In this document: piece by piece, positions 17,820 through 26,392 of the stretch | Position numbering within the stretch: the stretch's first letter is position 1 | Layout of the letters: every line of letters begins with the position of its first letter | From: Natrinema pellirubrum DSM 15624 | GTDB lineage: Archaea > Halobacteriota > Halobacteria > Halobacteriales > Natrialbaceae | Length of the DNA: 64,000 nucleotides | Reading direction: 5' to 3' | Assembly (NCBI RefSeq): GCF_000230735.2 | Contig: NC_019962.1 | Location: forward strand, 1,860,001 to 1,924,000 | Translations under genes and position numbers: made by a program | Notes under the pieces: generated by a model | What the model was told of the DNA's origin: nothing | The model's input: the letters and a program-made list of their open reading frames with translations, nothing else | The model's database searches: none

Positions 17820-19250
17820 TTACTTCGCGGCTTTGACCAGACGCTCGAGGTCGAGATGCCCATCGCCGTGGTACAACTCGCCTTCCTCGGGCATGGTTGC
17901 AGTATCTTTGATCAGACGCTCAACCTCTTCGACACCTGTGTCGGGGCGGAGCGACCGGACAAGTGCGACCGCAGCCGTTACCTGCGGTGCCGCCATCGAT
18001 GTACCTGCCTTCCACCCGTAGCCGGGGACGACATTCCCCTGCTCGTCCGTCGAAATGACCGTCGAATAGACGAGATCGTTGTACGCGTCGGGGTTCTCCG
18101 AAAGCGCCTCCACATCTGCGTTCCCACCGGCAGCACTCACGTCGACGGCACTCCCGTAGTTCGTGTAGAAAGCTGGCTGGGTCGTCGGCTCCTCCAGCCG
18201 GTCCCCCGTCAGCCACTTCTCCTCGTTGTCACTTTGTTTGTCGCCCCAGCCGACGCCGATCGGACCGGTCGCGCTCACCCCGAAGATGCCCTCAACCTCC
18301 GTCGGGAGGCTGAGGATGTTCTCCGTGTCCATGTTCAGGCCATCGTTGCCAGCGGAATTGACGATGAGCATTCCCTTCTTGCGGACGGCTTTCGCCGTCC
18401 GGCGGTATGCGTCTCTGATACCTATGAGCCACGGGTACTCCTCCGGATCAACGTACGGGGCCGGGTAGCCGACGCTGTAGTTCGCGGCATCGCAGCCGAC
18501 CTCTGCGGCGTAGAGAAACGCGGCCAGCGAATCGCTCGTGTAGTTTTCTTTCCGAGAGAACACTCGGAGTGAAACGATTTCCGTATCCGGTGCGGTCCCG
18601 AGGCCACCCCCCGCAGGACCGTCGTTGGAGTTCGTCGCTGCGATGATACCAGCGACGTGGGTGCCGTGGTCGCCTGCACCGTTCGGCTCGAACCCGAGTC
18701 CATCGGTCGTGAAATTGGCTGATAACTCCTCGTTCACGACGCCTTCGAGGTCCGGATGGTTCGGGTAAACCCCTGTGTCGACAACTGCGACGCGAGTTCC
18801 CTCTCCAGTGGTCGTATCATGGACGGATTTTCTATCGTCGGGCTTGTCGGTGTAGTCCCCGACGTCCTGTACCCGTTTGTCCCACTGGTACTCGGTGTTC
18901 TTTGGCGGACCATCGTGATTATGGCTGTTGCTCCGCTCGTCAACGGAGGGACCCGACTGTTCCTTGACTGCACCACCTTTGTCACCGCTCCAGTCGACCT
19001 TTATATCCGGCGTTGTCGCGAGCGGCCCGCCAACCTTGCTCTCATCGCCTTGTGCAGCAAGCATATCGATTTCGGAAAGGTCGTGGACGATCTCTACGTC
19101 TTCGGGGACTTGCGCCCGTGAGACCTCTCGTAGGTCGATCAGGAATCGGGAGTCGGCTTTCTGTGCGCTGGCCGCTCCGGCCCCGAGTATTGTTGTACTA
19201 ATCACTGCGCCCGTTGTTTGAAGAAGCCTCCGCCTACTTTGGTTTGACAT
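17820..19250 (-). CDS. Secreted subtilisin-like serine protease (halolysin type)
   Basis: This 476-residue preproprotein starts with a twin-arginine signal (SRRRLLQTTGAV...GAASA, about residues 5-30), so it is exported folded. A propeptide of about 110 residues leads to the S8 catalytic domain. The triad is Asp in VAVVDTGVYPNHPDL, His in DHGTHVAGI and Ser in GTSMAAPQV, with the oxyanion Asn in IVNSAGNDG. It ends soon after the catalytic core and lacks the C-terminal extension of classical halolysins. I chose the ATG at 19250 because the in-frame ATGs upstream add residues not typical of Tat signals. An AT-rich promoter region precedes the start. Confidence 0.92.
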   Translation of the reverse strand: MSNQSRRRLLQTTGAVISTTILGAGAASAQKADSRFLIDLREVSRAQVPEDVEIVHDLSEIDMLAAQGDESKVGGPLATTPDIKVDWSGDKGGAVKEQSGPSVDERSNSHNHDGPPKNTEYQWDKRVQDVGDYTDKPDDRKSVHDTTTGEGTRVAVVDTGVYPNHPDLEGVVNEELSANFTTDGLGFEPNGAGDHGTHVAGIIAATNSNDGPAGGGLGTAPDTEIVSLRVFSRKENYTSDSLAAFLYAAEVGCDAANYSVGYPAPYVDPEEYPWLIGIRDAYRRTAKAVRKKGMLIVNSAGNDGLNMDTENILSLPTEVEGIFGVSATGPIGVGWGDKQSDNEEKWLTGDRLEEPTTQPAFYTNYGSAVDVSAAGGNADVEALSENPDAYNDLVYSTVISTDEQGNVVPGYGWKAGTSMAAPQVTAAVALVRSLRPDTGVEEVERLIKDTATMPEEGELYHGDGHLDLERLVKAAK

Positions 19251-19295
19251 ACCATGCACAATCATAATCACAAAAGTAATAAAACTATTTAATTA

Positions 19296-19400
19296 TAGAA
19301 TGTTTGATAACTGGGCGGTGTCGTTTTGCTTCGTCCGATCGAGAATGCCGAGCATCGACAGTTCGGCGAGGTGGTTGTGGAACGCCCGCCCACCAAGTGA
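19296..19400 (-). pseudogene. Possible C-terminal winged-helix fragment of an Orc1/Cdc6 protein
   Basis: The minus-strand frame reads AFHNHLAELSMLGILDRTKQ and ends after QLSNIL at a TAA (about 19296). This resembles the C-terminal winged helix of haloarchaeal Orc1/Cdc6 proteins (pattern RxxxHLxELxMLGI). Only about 35 residues remain, so the call is tentative; another winged-helix regulator is possible. Confidence 0.35.
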
Positions 19401-19401
19401 C

Positions 19402-19560
19402 TCACCCAGCCGCCTGTATCCGAACCTCGATGAGGTCGTCGAGAAAGGCAGTGCCGATCGGTGGACGAACTTCTATACACTGACTACCCGCGGTCGACGT
19501 GAATTCGAAGCACGTCGGAGTGGGAACAACAGGACACCAACGAGTTACTCTCGGAATAGC
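19402..19560 (+). pseudogene. Truncated, frameshifted PadR-like winged-helix regulator
   Basis: The plus strand reads SRLYPNLDEVVEKGSADRWT, then NFYTLTTRGRREFEARR. It continues in the next frame as EWEQQDTNELLSE before a stop at about 19559. This is the DNA-binding wing and tail of a PadR/HTH-type regulator (pattern GRLYPNLDxLVEKGL...TNxYxLTxxGR). The N-terminus is missing and one frameshift is present. Confidence 0.55.
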
Positions 19561-19734
19561 CGCACCCAACCTACCTGGCTCTGATAAATACCAGCTGGAT
19601 CATCTGGATGTGTTGTCTGAATGATGGGATAGGGTTCAACTGGCGATTCCAGACGGAATGGCTGTACGGATCCACGTATGAGTCAGGGTTAACTGTTCCT
19701 GTCCCCGAGAGAAGCTACTGGTTGATCCCCGCCT

Positions 19735-20352
19735 ATGATGCTTACCCCACCACTCATCTCCGAATTCGATTCGAAGGCACCTGAAAACACTGAGACAGCG
19801 ACGTTTGGACTCGGATGTTTCTGGGGGCCCGATGCGGCAGTCGGCGCAATAGATGGCGTTATTCGTACGCGAGTCGGGTATGCAGGTGGAACAAAGCCCG
19901 ACCCCTCCTACGAGGTCATCGGTGATCATACTGAGGTCGTTCAGGTGGAGTACGATCCTGACCAGCTATGGTTTGAGGATCTTCTCGAGTGGGCGTTCTC
20001 GGAACACCAGCCCTCCCGTCAGCCTACCAAACGTCAGTACCAGAACATCGTCTTCACCGAAACGGACGACCAGTACGAACAACTGCAGGCGTTCTTGGAT
20101 GAGAGCGAGTTCGATCGGGAGCGACTCGAGACGCGGTTTGAAGAACTTAATGAGTTCTATGTTGCGGAGGACTACCATCAGAAGTTTCAGCTTCGGGGGA
20201 AACGCTGGATCACCGATGTTTTCGACGAAGCAAACTACGATGCTGAAGCAGTCAGGGAGTCACCGGCAGCGGCGAAATTAAACGCTCACGCTGCGGGCTA
20301 CGACGTGGATGTCCCCTTCCTGCAGCAGCCCTACGATCGACAGTCAAGGTGA
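19735..20352 (+). CDS. msrA: Peptide-methionine (S)-S-oxide reductase MsrA
   Basis: This roughly 205-residue protein repairs methionine-S-sulfoxide in proteins, using thiol reductants. The catalytic Cys28 lies in GLGCFWGPD, followed by the family blocks RVGYAGGTKPDPSYE, DHTEVVQVEYDP and SEHQPSRQPTKRQYQN. No MsrB gene lies nearby. A second ATG follows directly (19738). The proximal region (19560-19734) contains no other gene. Confidence 0.94.
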   Translation: MMLTPPLISEFDSKAPENTETATFGLGCFWGPDAAVGAIDGVIRTRVGYAGGTKPDPSYEVIGDHTEVVQVEYDPDQLWFEDLLEWAFSEHQPSRQPTKRQYQNIVFTETDDQYEQLQAFLDESEFDRERLETRFEELNEFYVAEDYHQKFQLRGKRWITDVFDEANYDAEAVRESPAAAKLNAHAAGYDVDVPFLQQPYDRQSR

Positions 20353-20492
20353 CCCCTGTGCCCATCTGGAATCTTCAGTAGAAAATTCGGTCCTGAAGCA
20401 GGCCAAGCCAGTTGCAGTTGAGTAGAGAAACGCTCCGGATAATTCACCGGGTGCTTTAACACTGAAATGTCGCAAGAATTGAATTAGAGAGG

Positions 20493-20930
20493 ATGACAGG
20501 CTCTGATGATCCATATGACCTGCAGCGGTTTGTTGAAGCTCAGAATCCCGTAATAGAAGATGTCAAGGAAGAACTGCAATCGGGCCGCAAACGCACTCAC
20601 TGGATGTGGTACGTTTTTCCGCAGATGGAGGGACTCGGTCGGAGTCAGATGGCACAGCGCTACGCGATTTCGTCACAGGATGAGGCTGAAGCGTATCTAT
20701 CGCACTCGACACTTGGCCCGCGACTGCGTGAATGTACAGCGATCGTAAACTCCGTCGAAAGACGTTCTGCGAACGATATATTCGGATTGCCAGATGACCT
20801 GAAATTCCGTTCTTCTATGACACTCTTTGAGACAGTCGCTGACGATCCTGATGTATTCAGAACGGCCCTGGAGCGATATTACAGTGGGGAGCGTGACTCG
20901 AAAACGTTAGAACTGCTGGAGGACCCCTGA
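20493..20930 (+). CDS. DUF1810 family protein
   Basis: This 145-residue protein matches the DUF1810 pattern: YDLQRFVEAQ at the N-terminus, the HWMWYVFPQMEGLG core (about residues 36-49) and the LRSSMTLFE-like segment KFRSSMTLFETV near residue 105. The biochemical function of the family is not established. It ends only two bases before the decayed integrase, which suggests a recombination junction at about 20931. Codon use is less GC-biased than in neighbours, consistent with horizontal acquisition. Confidence 0.85.
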   Translation: MTGSDDPYDLQRFVEAQNPVIEDVKEELQSGRKRTHWMWYVFPQMEGLGRSQMAQRYAISSQDEAEAYLSHSTLGPRLRECTAIVNSVERRSANDIFGLPDDLKFRSSMTLFETVADDPDVFRTALERYYSGERDSKTLELLEDP

Positions 20931-20931
20931 G

Positions 20932-21602
20932 GTGATGCGAATCAAGGAGATGCTCGACTATGAACAAGCCGAGCCGGTCCAGATCTACCTCGAGCGCTAC
21001 GAATACGCGTCGCTGCCCCACGTGACGATCGCGCTCCTCTGGCACACGATGATGCGGCTCGGTGCAACTCGAGCGCTCGACGTTGGCGACTACTCGCCGG
21101 AGGAACAGTATCTGACCGTCGAACACAGGCCTGTGACTGGGACGCCGGTCAAGAAGGAGACGCAGGGCGAGCGACACGTCGCTTTGTCGGGTGAGCTATG
21201 CTTGCTGCTGGACGACCGTGATCAGCACCCAGATGTGACGGACGAGTACGGTCGGGAGCTGCTCCTGACGACGCCGTACGGCCGTTCATCCAAGTCGAAC
21301 CGTTCGGACGATACGACTATCAGTACACGCGACCGTGCGCCGTCGAGTAGGAGTGTCCACACGACCGCGATCCGAAGGCCTGTGAGGCCACCAACACCGA
21401 CGAACTGTCGAAGTGCCCGTCGAACGTGAATCCGCATGCGATCCGGCGGGGAAGTATCGCGCACCATCTGAATAGCGACGTGCCGAAAACCACCGTCGGA
21501 GACCAGACGAACGTAAGCCAGCGAATGCTCGAGATGCACTACGACCGACGGACTGAAAGGGAAAAGATGGAGCAGCGGCGGGAGCATCTGGGGACCATCT
21601 GA
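20932..21602 (+). pseudogene. Tyrosine recombinase/integrase, frameshifted and interrupted
   Basis: The first frame (20932-21280) carries part of the catalytic domain, including LLWHTMMRLGATRALDVGDY (box I arginine region). It then shifts frame, contains an in-frame TAG near 21350, and resumes as NPHAIRRGSIAHHLNSDVP (box II H-x-x-R). It ends MLEMHYDRRTEREKMEQRRE with the nucleophilic tyrosine, stopping at about 21602. The N-terminal arm-binding domain is missing. It is the relic of the mobile element that may have delivered the adjacent toxin-antitoxin pair. Confidence 0.82.
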
Positions 21603-21622
21603 GCGGGCTCCGAGACGAAAAT

Positions 21623-21660
21623 CGTTATATACAGTGCAACGCGTTATACAGCATATAACA
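21623..21660. promoter_or_regulatory. Putative autoregulatory operator of the HTH-MNT/HEPN operon
   Basis: The AT-rich sequence immediately before the ATG contains two direct copies, GTTATATACAG (21624-21634) and GTTATACAG (21643-21651), and an inverted pair GTTATA-CAGCA-TATAAC (21643-21659). Since the downstream protein has its own winged helix, this is a plausible autorepression site. TATA-like sequence overlaps it. Confidence 0.5.
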
Positions 21661-21661
21661 A

Positions 21662-22327
21662 ATGGCCGTCGAAGTACGACTCCCGCTCCCGGACGAGCAG
21701 GTCTTCCGGTACGCGGCGATGGACGACATCGTCGAGCTACTCGCCCGCAACCCGACCGAGGAGTTCTCGAACCGAGATCTCCAGCGACTGACCGGGTACG
21801 GCGGTCCCAGCGTTTCGAAGGGGCTCTCCCTCCTCGAAGCGATGGGACTCATCGTCAGGCGCGACGCTGGGAATCGGACCCTCTATCGGATCGACGAACG
21901 CCGGCTTCGCGACGCCGACGATCCGCTTCTCGAAATCCCGCAGGCGGAGTTTCGTGAACCACTCGGGCGATTCGTCGACCGAGTGAACGACGAAGTGCCC
22001 CCAGTCGCTGGAATCCTTTGCTTCGGCAGCGTGGCACGCGGCGAGGCGGATCGCGCAAGCGATATCGACCTCTTCGTCCTGGTCAACGAGGATGAGGATC
22101 CGGTTTCGGTGCGACGAACTGTCTCGGACGTCGTTCGCGATCTCGAGGAAGAGCCGATCGACGGCGATCGGTACGAGTTCGAGGTCTTCATCGAATCACC
22201 TGAGAGCGCCCGCAAGCGCGGCGAGGATCTGCGCCCCCTCCTACAGGAGGGGGTTCCCCTTGTCGAAAGTGAGACGCTCCGGCGGGTGAAGCGCGACATC
22301 TTCGGGGTGGACGATGACGTCGAATGA
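21662..22327 (+). CDS. Winged-helix/MNT nucleotidyltransferase fusion (antitoxin-like)
   Basis: This 221-residue protein has an N-terminal winged helix (about residues 18-78, FSNRDLQRLTGYGGPSVSKGL) fused to a minimal nucleotidyltransferase domain (about 105-200). The catalytic signature is CFGSVARGEADRASDIDLFV, with GS, R and two Asp residues in place. In MNT-HEPN modules the MNT protein modifies the HEPN toxin with AMP and neutralises it; the fused helix should give autoregulation. The HEPN partner starts 14 bp before this stop codon in another frame, so the two are translationally coupled. Confidence 0.9.
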   Translation: MAVEVRLPLPDEQVFRYAAMDDIVELLARNPTEEFSNRDLQRLTGYGGPSVSKGLSLLEAMGLIVRRDAGNRTLYRIDERRLRDADDPLLEIPQAEFREPLGRFVDRVNDEVPPVAGILCFGSVARGEADRASDIDLFVLVNEDEDPVSVRRTVSDVVRDLEEEPIDGDRYEFEVFIESPESARKRGEDLRPLLQEGVPLVESETLRRVKRDIFGVDDDVE

Positions 22328-22796
22328 ACTCGAGGCGGCGCTCGGAGACGCCGAGGACGCGTTCCAGTGGAAACCACAGAACCCGGAGGTCGGACTCGAA
22401 CACGTCTCCGATCCGGCCGCCCTCCAGTTGCGGAAGTCGTGTCGCCTCCTCGATGCCGCCGGTTTCCTCCTCGATCGGAACGGCCACTTCACCGTCATTA
22501 TCGAGAGTTCCTTCGTCGCGATCGAACGCTCGATCCAGTTCTACGTCGAGGAGAAGGGATACGACGTCGCCGGGCAGCGCCACACTGATATCTACAAGTT
22601 GGGAGTGCAAGCGGGGCTCTTCTCGCGGGACGTCGCCGACCGGCTCGAGGAACTCTGGCGCGAGAACCGGTCAGAATCCTACTATCGGACCGGCGTCGCC
22701 GGCGAGTACCGAGCGCAGACGATCTACGAACTCGCGGTACAGCTCCACGACGAGATTGTCCAATTGACTCGGACCCGGGACTGCCTCTGCGAGTGA
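22314..22796 (+). CDS. HEPN domain protein (toxin-like partner of MNT)
   Basis: This 160-residue, mostly alpha-helical protein overlaps the MNT gene by 14 nt. The region LEELWRENRSESYYRTGVA (about residues 106-124) corresponds to the HEPN active-site stretch. The usual R-x(4-6)-H is not present in classical form: the arginine is there, but Ser/Tyr occupy the histidine zone. The two tyrosines are candidate AMPylation sites. It may be an RNase with a divergent active site or an inactive HEPN. The gene order and overlap strongly support an MNT-HEPN pair. Confidence 0.82.
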   Translation: MTSNELEAALGDAEDAFQWKPQNPEVGLEHVSDPAALQLRKSCRLLDAAGFLLDRNGHFTVIIESSFVAIERSIQFYVEEKGYDVAGQRHTDIYKLGVQAGLFSRDVADRLEELWRENRSESYYRTGVAGEYRAQTIYELAVQLHDEIVQLTRTRDCLCE

Positions 22797-22798
22797 CC

Positions 22799-23100
22799 AC
22801 GGTTGACCCCCTAAGTGCGATGCGGGGGGCCACGTCTGGCATGCGTGTTGAGGACGGTGACGAGTTCGTCGAAATCTTGCTCGAGTGGCACTCGAAAACG
22901 GATGTCATGATCTACCGTGGCGCGATCCGGGTGCCTCTCCCTTCGAGATACTGCTCGCCAAGTTCATGCTCCAGCAGACCTCGGCGGAGCAAGTCACCGG
23001 CGTATACGGCGAATTCGTGGAGCGATGCCCAACGACCGGAGCCGTCTCACGGCCGCGAGTCGGTCGCAAAAGAGATCGGTAACGGGGCCGGACCCATCCC
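22799..23100 (+). pseudogene. Decayed HhH-GPD (MutY/Nth-like) DNA glycosylase N-terminus
   Basis: Fragments in three frames line up with the start of a base-excision glycosylase. DGDEFVEILLEWHS is followed after a frame change by ENGCHDLPWRDPGASPFEIL, then the characteristic MLQQTSAEQVTGVYGEFVER, then after another shift ESVAKEIG. The catalytic part is absent. The relic ends at the 3' end of the convergent gene at 23103. Confidence 0.65.
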
Positions 23101-23102
23101 AC

Positions 23103-23894
23103 CTATCGCACGGTGCCCAACTCGCGGGCCGCGTCCGCCGAGACGACGATATCCCGCTCCCGCAGCGAGACGCCGCCGCCGGCCACGTCGTCGATCAACG
23201 CGGCCAGCGACTCGAGATAGTCCCGGTTGCGATTTTCCCGCAGCGTGAGTGTGGCCTTGCCCTGGTGTTCGACCGCCCGATTTTCGAGATAGGCGTAGGC
23301 GAAGGTCTCGCGCACGTCGGCGGGCGCACCCTCGAGATACGCCGGGAGCGTGAGTCGGTGGTCGGCCTTCGGCCCGACCGGCGCACCGAGGACGGCCAGC
23401 ACGCGACCCAAGACCGACGCATCCTCGGTCGGGCGGGCCTCGTCGGCACGGCCGTCCCGATCGGCGACGATCCGATACTCGAGGCCGGCTAGCTCGAGGG
23501 CGTCGATCACGTGACTCTCCTCTCCGCGGTGGTTCAGGGCGAAACTCGGCTGGTGGTATTGTTCGGCGATCGAGCCACCCGAAAAGACGTTCGCGACGAG
23601 TGTATTCAGGGCGGTAAACGCCGGGTCGCCGTACTCGGCCTCGAGCCACCCGTACTCGCGGGCGGTCTCGAGCCCGCGCACCGCGTCGGGTTTCGCGCCG
23701 TCGAGCCACGGGCGAATGCGACTGCGGGGCAACTCCAGCGCCGAGGCGACGGCACTCGAGCCCTTGTCCGGGTGCCGCGCGGCGTAGTCCATGACCTCGC
23801 GGTAGTCTGTGACAGCGTCGTAGGTGTCGGCGTAGGCGCGACTGTCGTAGGTGCGCGCGAGCGCCTGTTCGGTGACGAGATCGGCATCGGGCAT
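23103..23894 (-). CDS. Haloarchaeal protein with HTH and LAGLIDADG-like fold, function unknown
   Basis: This 263-residue protein starts at the ATG at 23894; nine further upstream codons are in frame but unlikely. The N-terminal part (about residues 15-95) has a helix-turn-helix look (KGSSAVASALELPRSRIRPWLDG). The C-terminal part (about 100-235) has the alternating pattern GSIAEQYHQPSF, LGRVLAVLGAPVG, ETFAYAYLENRAVEHQGKAT of homing-endonuclease-like domains reused as DNA-binding proteins. No acidic catalytic pair is obvious, so it is more likely a regulator than a nuclease. I do not know a named function. Confidence 0.6.
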   Translation of the reverse strand: MPDADLVTEQALARTYDSRAYADTYDAVTDYREVMDYAARHPDKGSSAVASALELPRSRIRPWLDGAKPDAVRGLETAREYGWLEAEYGDPAFTALNTLVANVFSGGSIAEQYHQPSFALNHRGEESHVIDALELAGLEYRIVADRDGRADEARPTEDASVLGRVLAVLGAPVGPKADHRLTLPAYLEGAPADVRETFAYAYLENRAVEHQGKATLTLRENRNRDYLESLAALIDDVAGGGVSLRERDIVVSADAARELGTVR

Positions 23895-24145
23895 AGGACA
23901 ACGGTTTGGGCGTGGTTGCAAATTGATGTCGATTCCCGGTGTTCGTGTCGAAATCGCCCGCCAGCGGCGGGTTCAAGCGGGTGTTGGAACCGGGATAGCA
24001 GCCGCTGATTCTCAGAACTGAAAGTGTGAAAAGTGGGACTATCAGGTATCTATATATGTCCCCGGCGGACTGGTTACTGGTGAGCATCGGACGACGGCGG
24101 CGAGAAAGCGGGGACGATGGGTTGGTCCAATCCCCCTACCTGCAT

Positions 24146-24163
24146 GCCTCGGTTCGCCGAGGC
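24146..24163. terminator. GC-rich hairpin with TTCG loop
   Basis: GCCTCGG-TTCG-CCGAGGC forms a perfect 7-bp stem with a stable tetraloop. It lies 46 bp upstream of the pilin start, so it would sit in the pilin 5' leader or end an upstream transcript. There is no T-run directly after it, and its role is uncertain. Confidence 0.4.
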
Positions 24164-24208
24164 GATAGATAAGCTTTCTCACCGTTCACGGCCGGTGCGT
24201 GATAACAG

Positions 24209-24733
24209 ATGATTGATGGTAAATCAGTACGAAAGAAACTGATCGGAAACGACGAAAACCGCGCCGTGAGCCCCGTCATAGGGGTGATATTGATGGTGGC
24301 AATCACTGTCATACTCGCGGCTGTGATCGCGACCATGGTGATGGATATCGGGAACGACGCCGCAGAACAAGAGGCGAACGCAGGTGCCTCTGTAGATACC
24401 AAGAACCACGAGATTCTTGCGTCATGGACTTCGCAGGGTAACTCCGACAAGCTGAACGTGAGTGTCGAGTACGAGGTTACGGGCGAATCAGACGATACCC
24501 ATGAGAGTGAGGTTTCTCAAGAAATCGGTAGCGTTGGAAAGACTGCTTCGTGGGATTCCGAAACTCTAGTTAGTAAAGCGGATCTTGACACCAGCGGCGA
24601 TACCAATACTGTTGACGAGATTACTGGCACGATTACCGTAACAGCCAAAATCGACGGTGGATCGACAACAGTGGTCTCGACGGAGACATTTACCTTCGAG
24701 GACCCAGGCGTGACCTACGACAAGACGACGTAA
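24209..24733 (+). CDS. Archaeal type IV pilin
   Basis: This 174-residue protein has the haloarchaeal pilin N-terminus. A short basic leader and RAVSPVIG (cleavage region, about residues 18-25) are followed by one hydrophobic helix, VILMVAITVILAAVIATMV. The remaining 125 residues are Ser/Thr- and acid-rich, with beta-strand-like repeats and several N-glycosylation sequons such as NVS. It would be processed by prepilin peptidase PibD and used in surface pili for adhesion. It lies alone, with no assembly ATPase or platform gene nearby. Confidence 0.9.
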   Translation: MIDGKSVRKKLIGNDENRAVSPVIGVILMVAITVILAAVIATMVMDIGNDAAEQEANAGASVDTKNHEILASWTSQGNSDKLNVSVEYEVTGESDDTHESEVSQEIGSVGKTASWDSETLVSKADLDTSGDTNTVDEITGTITVTAKIDGGSTTVVSTETFTFEDPGVTYDKTT

Positions 24734-24778
24734 CCAGTCGCCGATAGCTATACAACCGGTGTCGTTCTTTCTTTCGTG

Positions 24779-26383
24779 GTATGTGTTTACCCCGAGGTCT
24801 CGACAGCCGGCACAGCGTGAGCCCGTGAGATCATATCATTGCTGCTGACGACTCGACGAAGCTCTTCGTATGGATTGCGTCCCTGCTGGCGCCACGTCGC
24901 CAGCAGGGACAAGATCGTCTCGTGAACGAACATTCCTCGGTCATTACGGAGCGTTCCGATGATTTTCCGGAGAACCACTGGTTCACGAAGCGCGTTCTCT
25001 GCGGCATTGTTCGTCGGAGAGACCGCTGGCTCACCGACGAAGGTGAGCCAGTGGTCAAGACCTCCTTCGATCTTCCCGAGCAGTGTTGCCACTGGTCCGT
25101 CGGGTACTGACCGTTCAATCAGCGATTCAAGCTCTCTTCGCGCCACACGCTGGAGGTCTGCTCGCTCACGGACTGTCAAGTCGCTCTCCAGCCGGGCCTG
25201 GAGAGCGACGTACACCTGTCTGAGAGCGTGGTAGATCGGTTCACCTTCTGCCTGCTTTTCCGCGGCGTCTTCAGCCTCTCGAAGAATGTGCGCCCAACAC
25301 CGCTGGAGGTTGCTGCTGAAAGCTGGGTACGCCGTCCACCCGTCACAGATGACCGTTCCCGCGAAGTCCTCACCGAGGACTTCCGCGGGAACATCACTTC
25401 CACGACTCTCTCTGACCGCGTATAACGTATGCTGAGCGGTCTTGAACGTCCAGATCCACGCCTGCTCACCCTCACGTTTGATACCTGTTTCGTCGATATG
25501 AACCACGTCGGCATCTTGGATCTCTTGACGGATCTGGTCGTACTCACAGCGACCGGCGCGCGCAGCGCGCTCGGTCGCGTGCCACGCGGATGCACCCGAG
25601 AGTTCGAGTCCATGCAGTTGCTCGAAGCGGTCAGCGATCTTCCGGTAGGGAAGGCGATGATCGTACCGTGACAGAGCTGATTGAGCGATGACGTTCACCC
25701 CGAACTGCCCCTCATCGGGGCAGTCGGGGTGAGCCGCAACTGTCTCTGTTCCACAGGAATCGCACTGGTAGTAGTGGCGGTTGTACCGGGTGATTTCTGG
25801 GGGCTGCGGATCAGGAATCTCCTCGACGAGTCGGGGGCTGACGCCCACCGACTCGTCGAAGTGGTCGCCACACTCAGGACAACAGTCACAGGTGACTTCG
25901 ATTTCTTCGTCGGGATCAGCTGTAGAACGCCACTCCGGATCGTGACCGTCCTTTCGACCAGGAGTACCGCCATCAGTTCGGACATCGTCGTCTTCGTCGT
26001 CCTGCGAGGTCGGGGACTCATCGGTCCCCGACCGTCGCTTGCTGGGTGGAGTGTGCGGATTCTCGTATTTGCGAAGACGTGTTTCGAGTTCTTCGACCCG
26101 CTCGTCTTTCTCTTGCAACTTCTCTCGGAGCTGTGTGTTCTCTTGTTCAAGCTCTTCGACTCGTTGTTCAAGTTGCAAAAACCGGGAGAGCAACTCGTCC
26201 TTGGTGAGATCATCTCCGTTCACAGATCCCACCTTCCAGTACAGACAGCGGAGGCAACGGGATGGGCTCCGCGACGGAGCCCATCCCTGTGGATCATCAC
26301 GAACCTCCGCTGCCAGCTCATACAGCCCGATTTGTGCGCCTCCTATGAGATGGTGGCGAAATCAGCTCGGGCTAAACACATAC
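24779..26383 (-). mobile_element. IS66 family insertion sequence, 1605 bp, with 8-bp target duplication
   Basis: The terminal inverted repeats begin GTATGTGTTTA and continue CCCGAG, with a single mismatch over 18 bp. They are bordered by direct repeats CTTTCGTG at 24771-24778 and 26384-26391, matching the 8-bp duplication of IS66. Only the transposase gene is present, with no accessory tnpA/tnpB genes. The insertion lies immediately 5' of the small membrane protein gene at 26393 and must have replaced its native promoter context. Confidence 0.9.
24787..26232 (-). CDS. IS66 family transposase
   Basis: This 481-residue protein has an N-terminal coiled coil (about residues 10-55), a P-rich linker and a zinc-binding module with CDCCPECGDHF and YQCDSCGTET. 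The DDE domain shows VVHIDETGIK (first Asp), TVICDGWTAY (second Asp) and NNAAENALRE (Glu). HILREAEDAAEK lies between the second and third catalytic residues. The frame is intact from start to stop. Confidence 0.95.
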   Translation of the reverse strand: MGSVNGDDLTKDELLSRFLQLEQRVEELEQENTQLREKLQEKDERVEELETRLRKYENPHTPPSKRRSGTDESPTSQDDEDDDVRTDGGTPGRKDGHDPEWRSTADPDEEIEVTCDCCPECGDHFDESVGVSPRLVEEIPDPQPPEITRYNRHYYQCDSCGTETVAAHPDCPDEGQFGVNVIAQSALSRYDHRLPYRKIADRFEQLHGLELSGASAWHATERAARAGRCEYDQIRQEIQDADVVHIDETGIKREGEQAWIWTFKTAQHTLYAVRESRGSDVPAEVLGEDFAGTVICDGWTAYPAFSSNLQRCWAHILREAEDAAEKQAEGEPIYHALRQVYVALQARLESDLTVRERADLQRVARRELESLIERSVPDGPVATLLGKIEGGLDHWLTFVGEPAVSPTNNAAENALREPVVLRKIIGTLRNDRGMFVHETILSLLATWRQQGRNPYEELRRVVSSNDMISRAHAVPAVETSG

Positions 26384-26392
26384 CTTTCGTGT

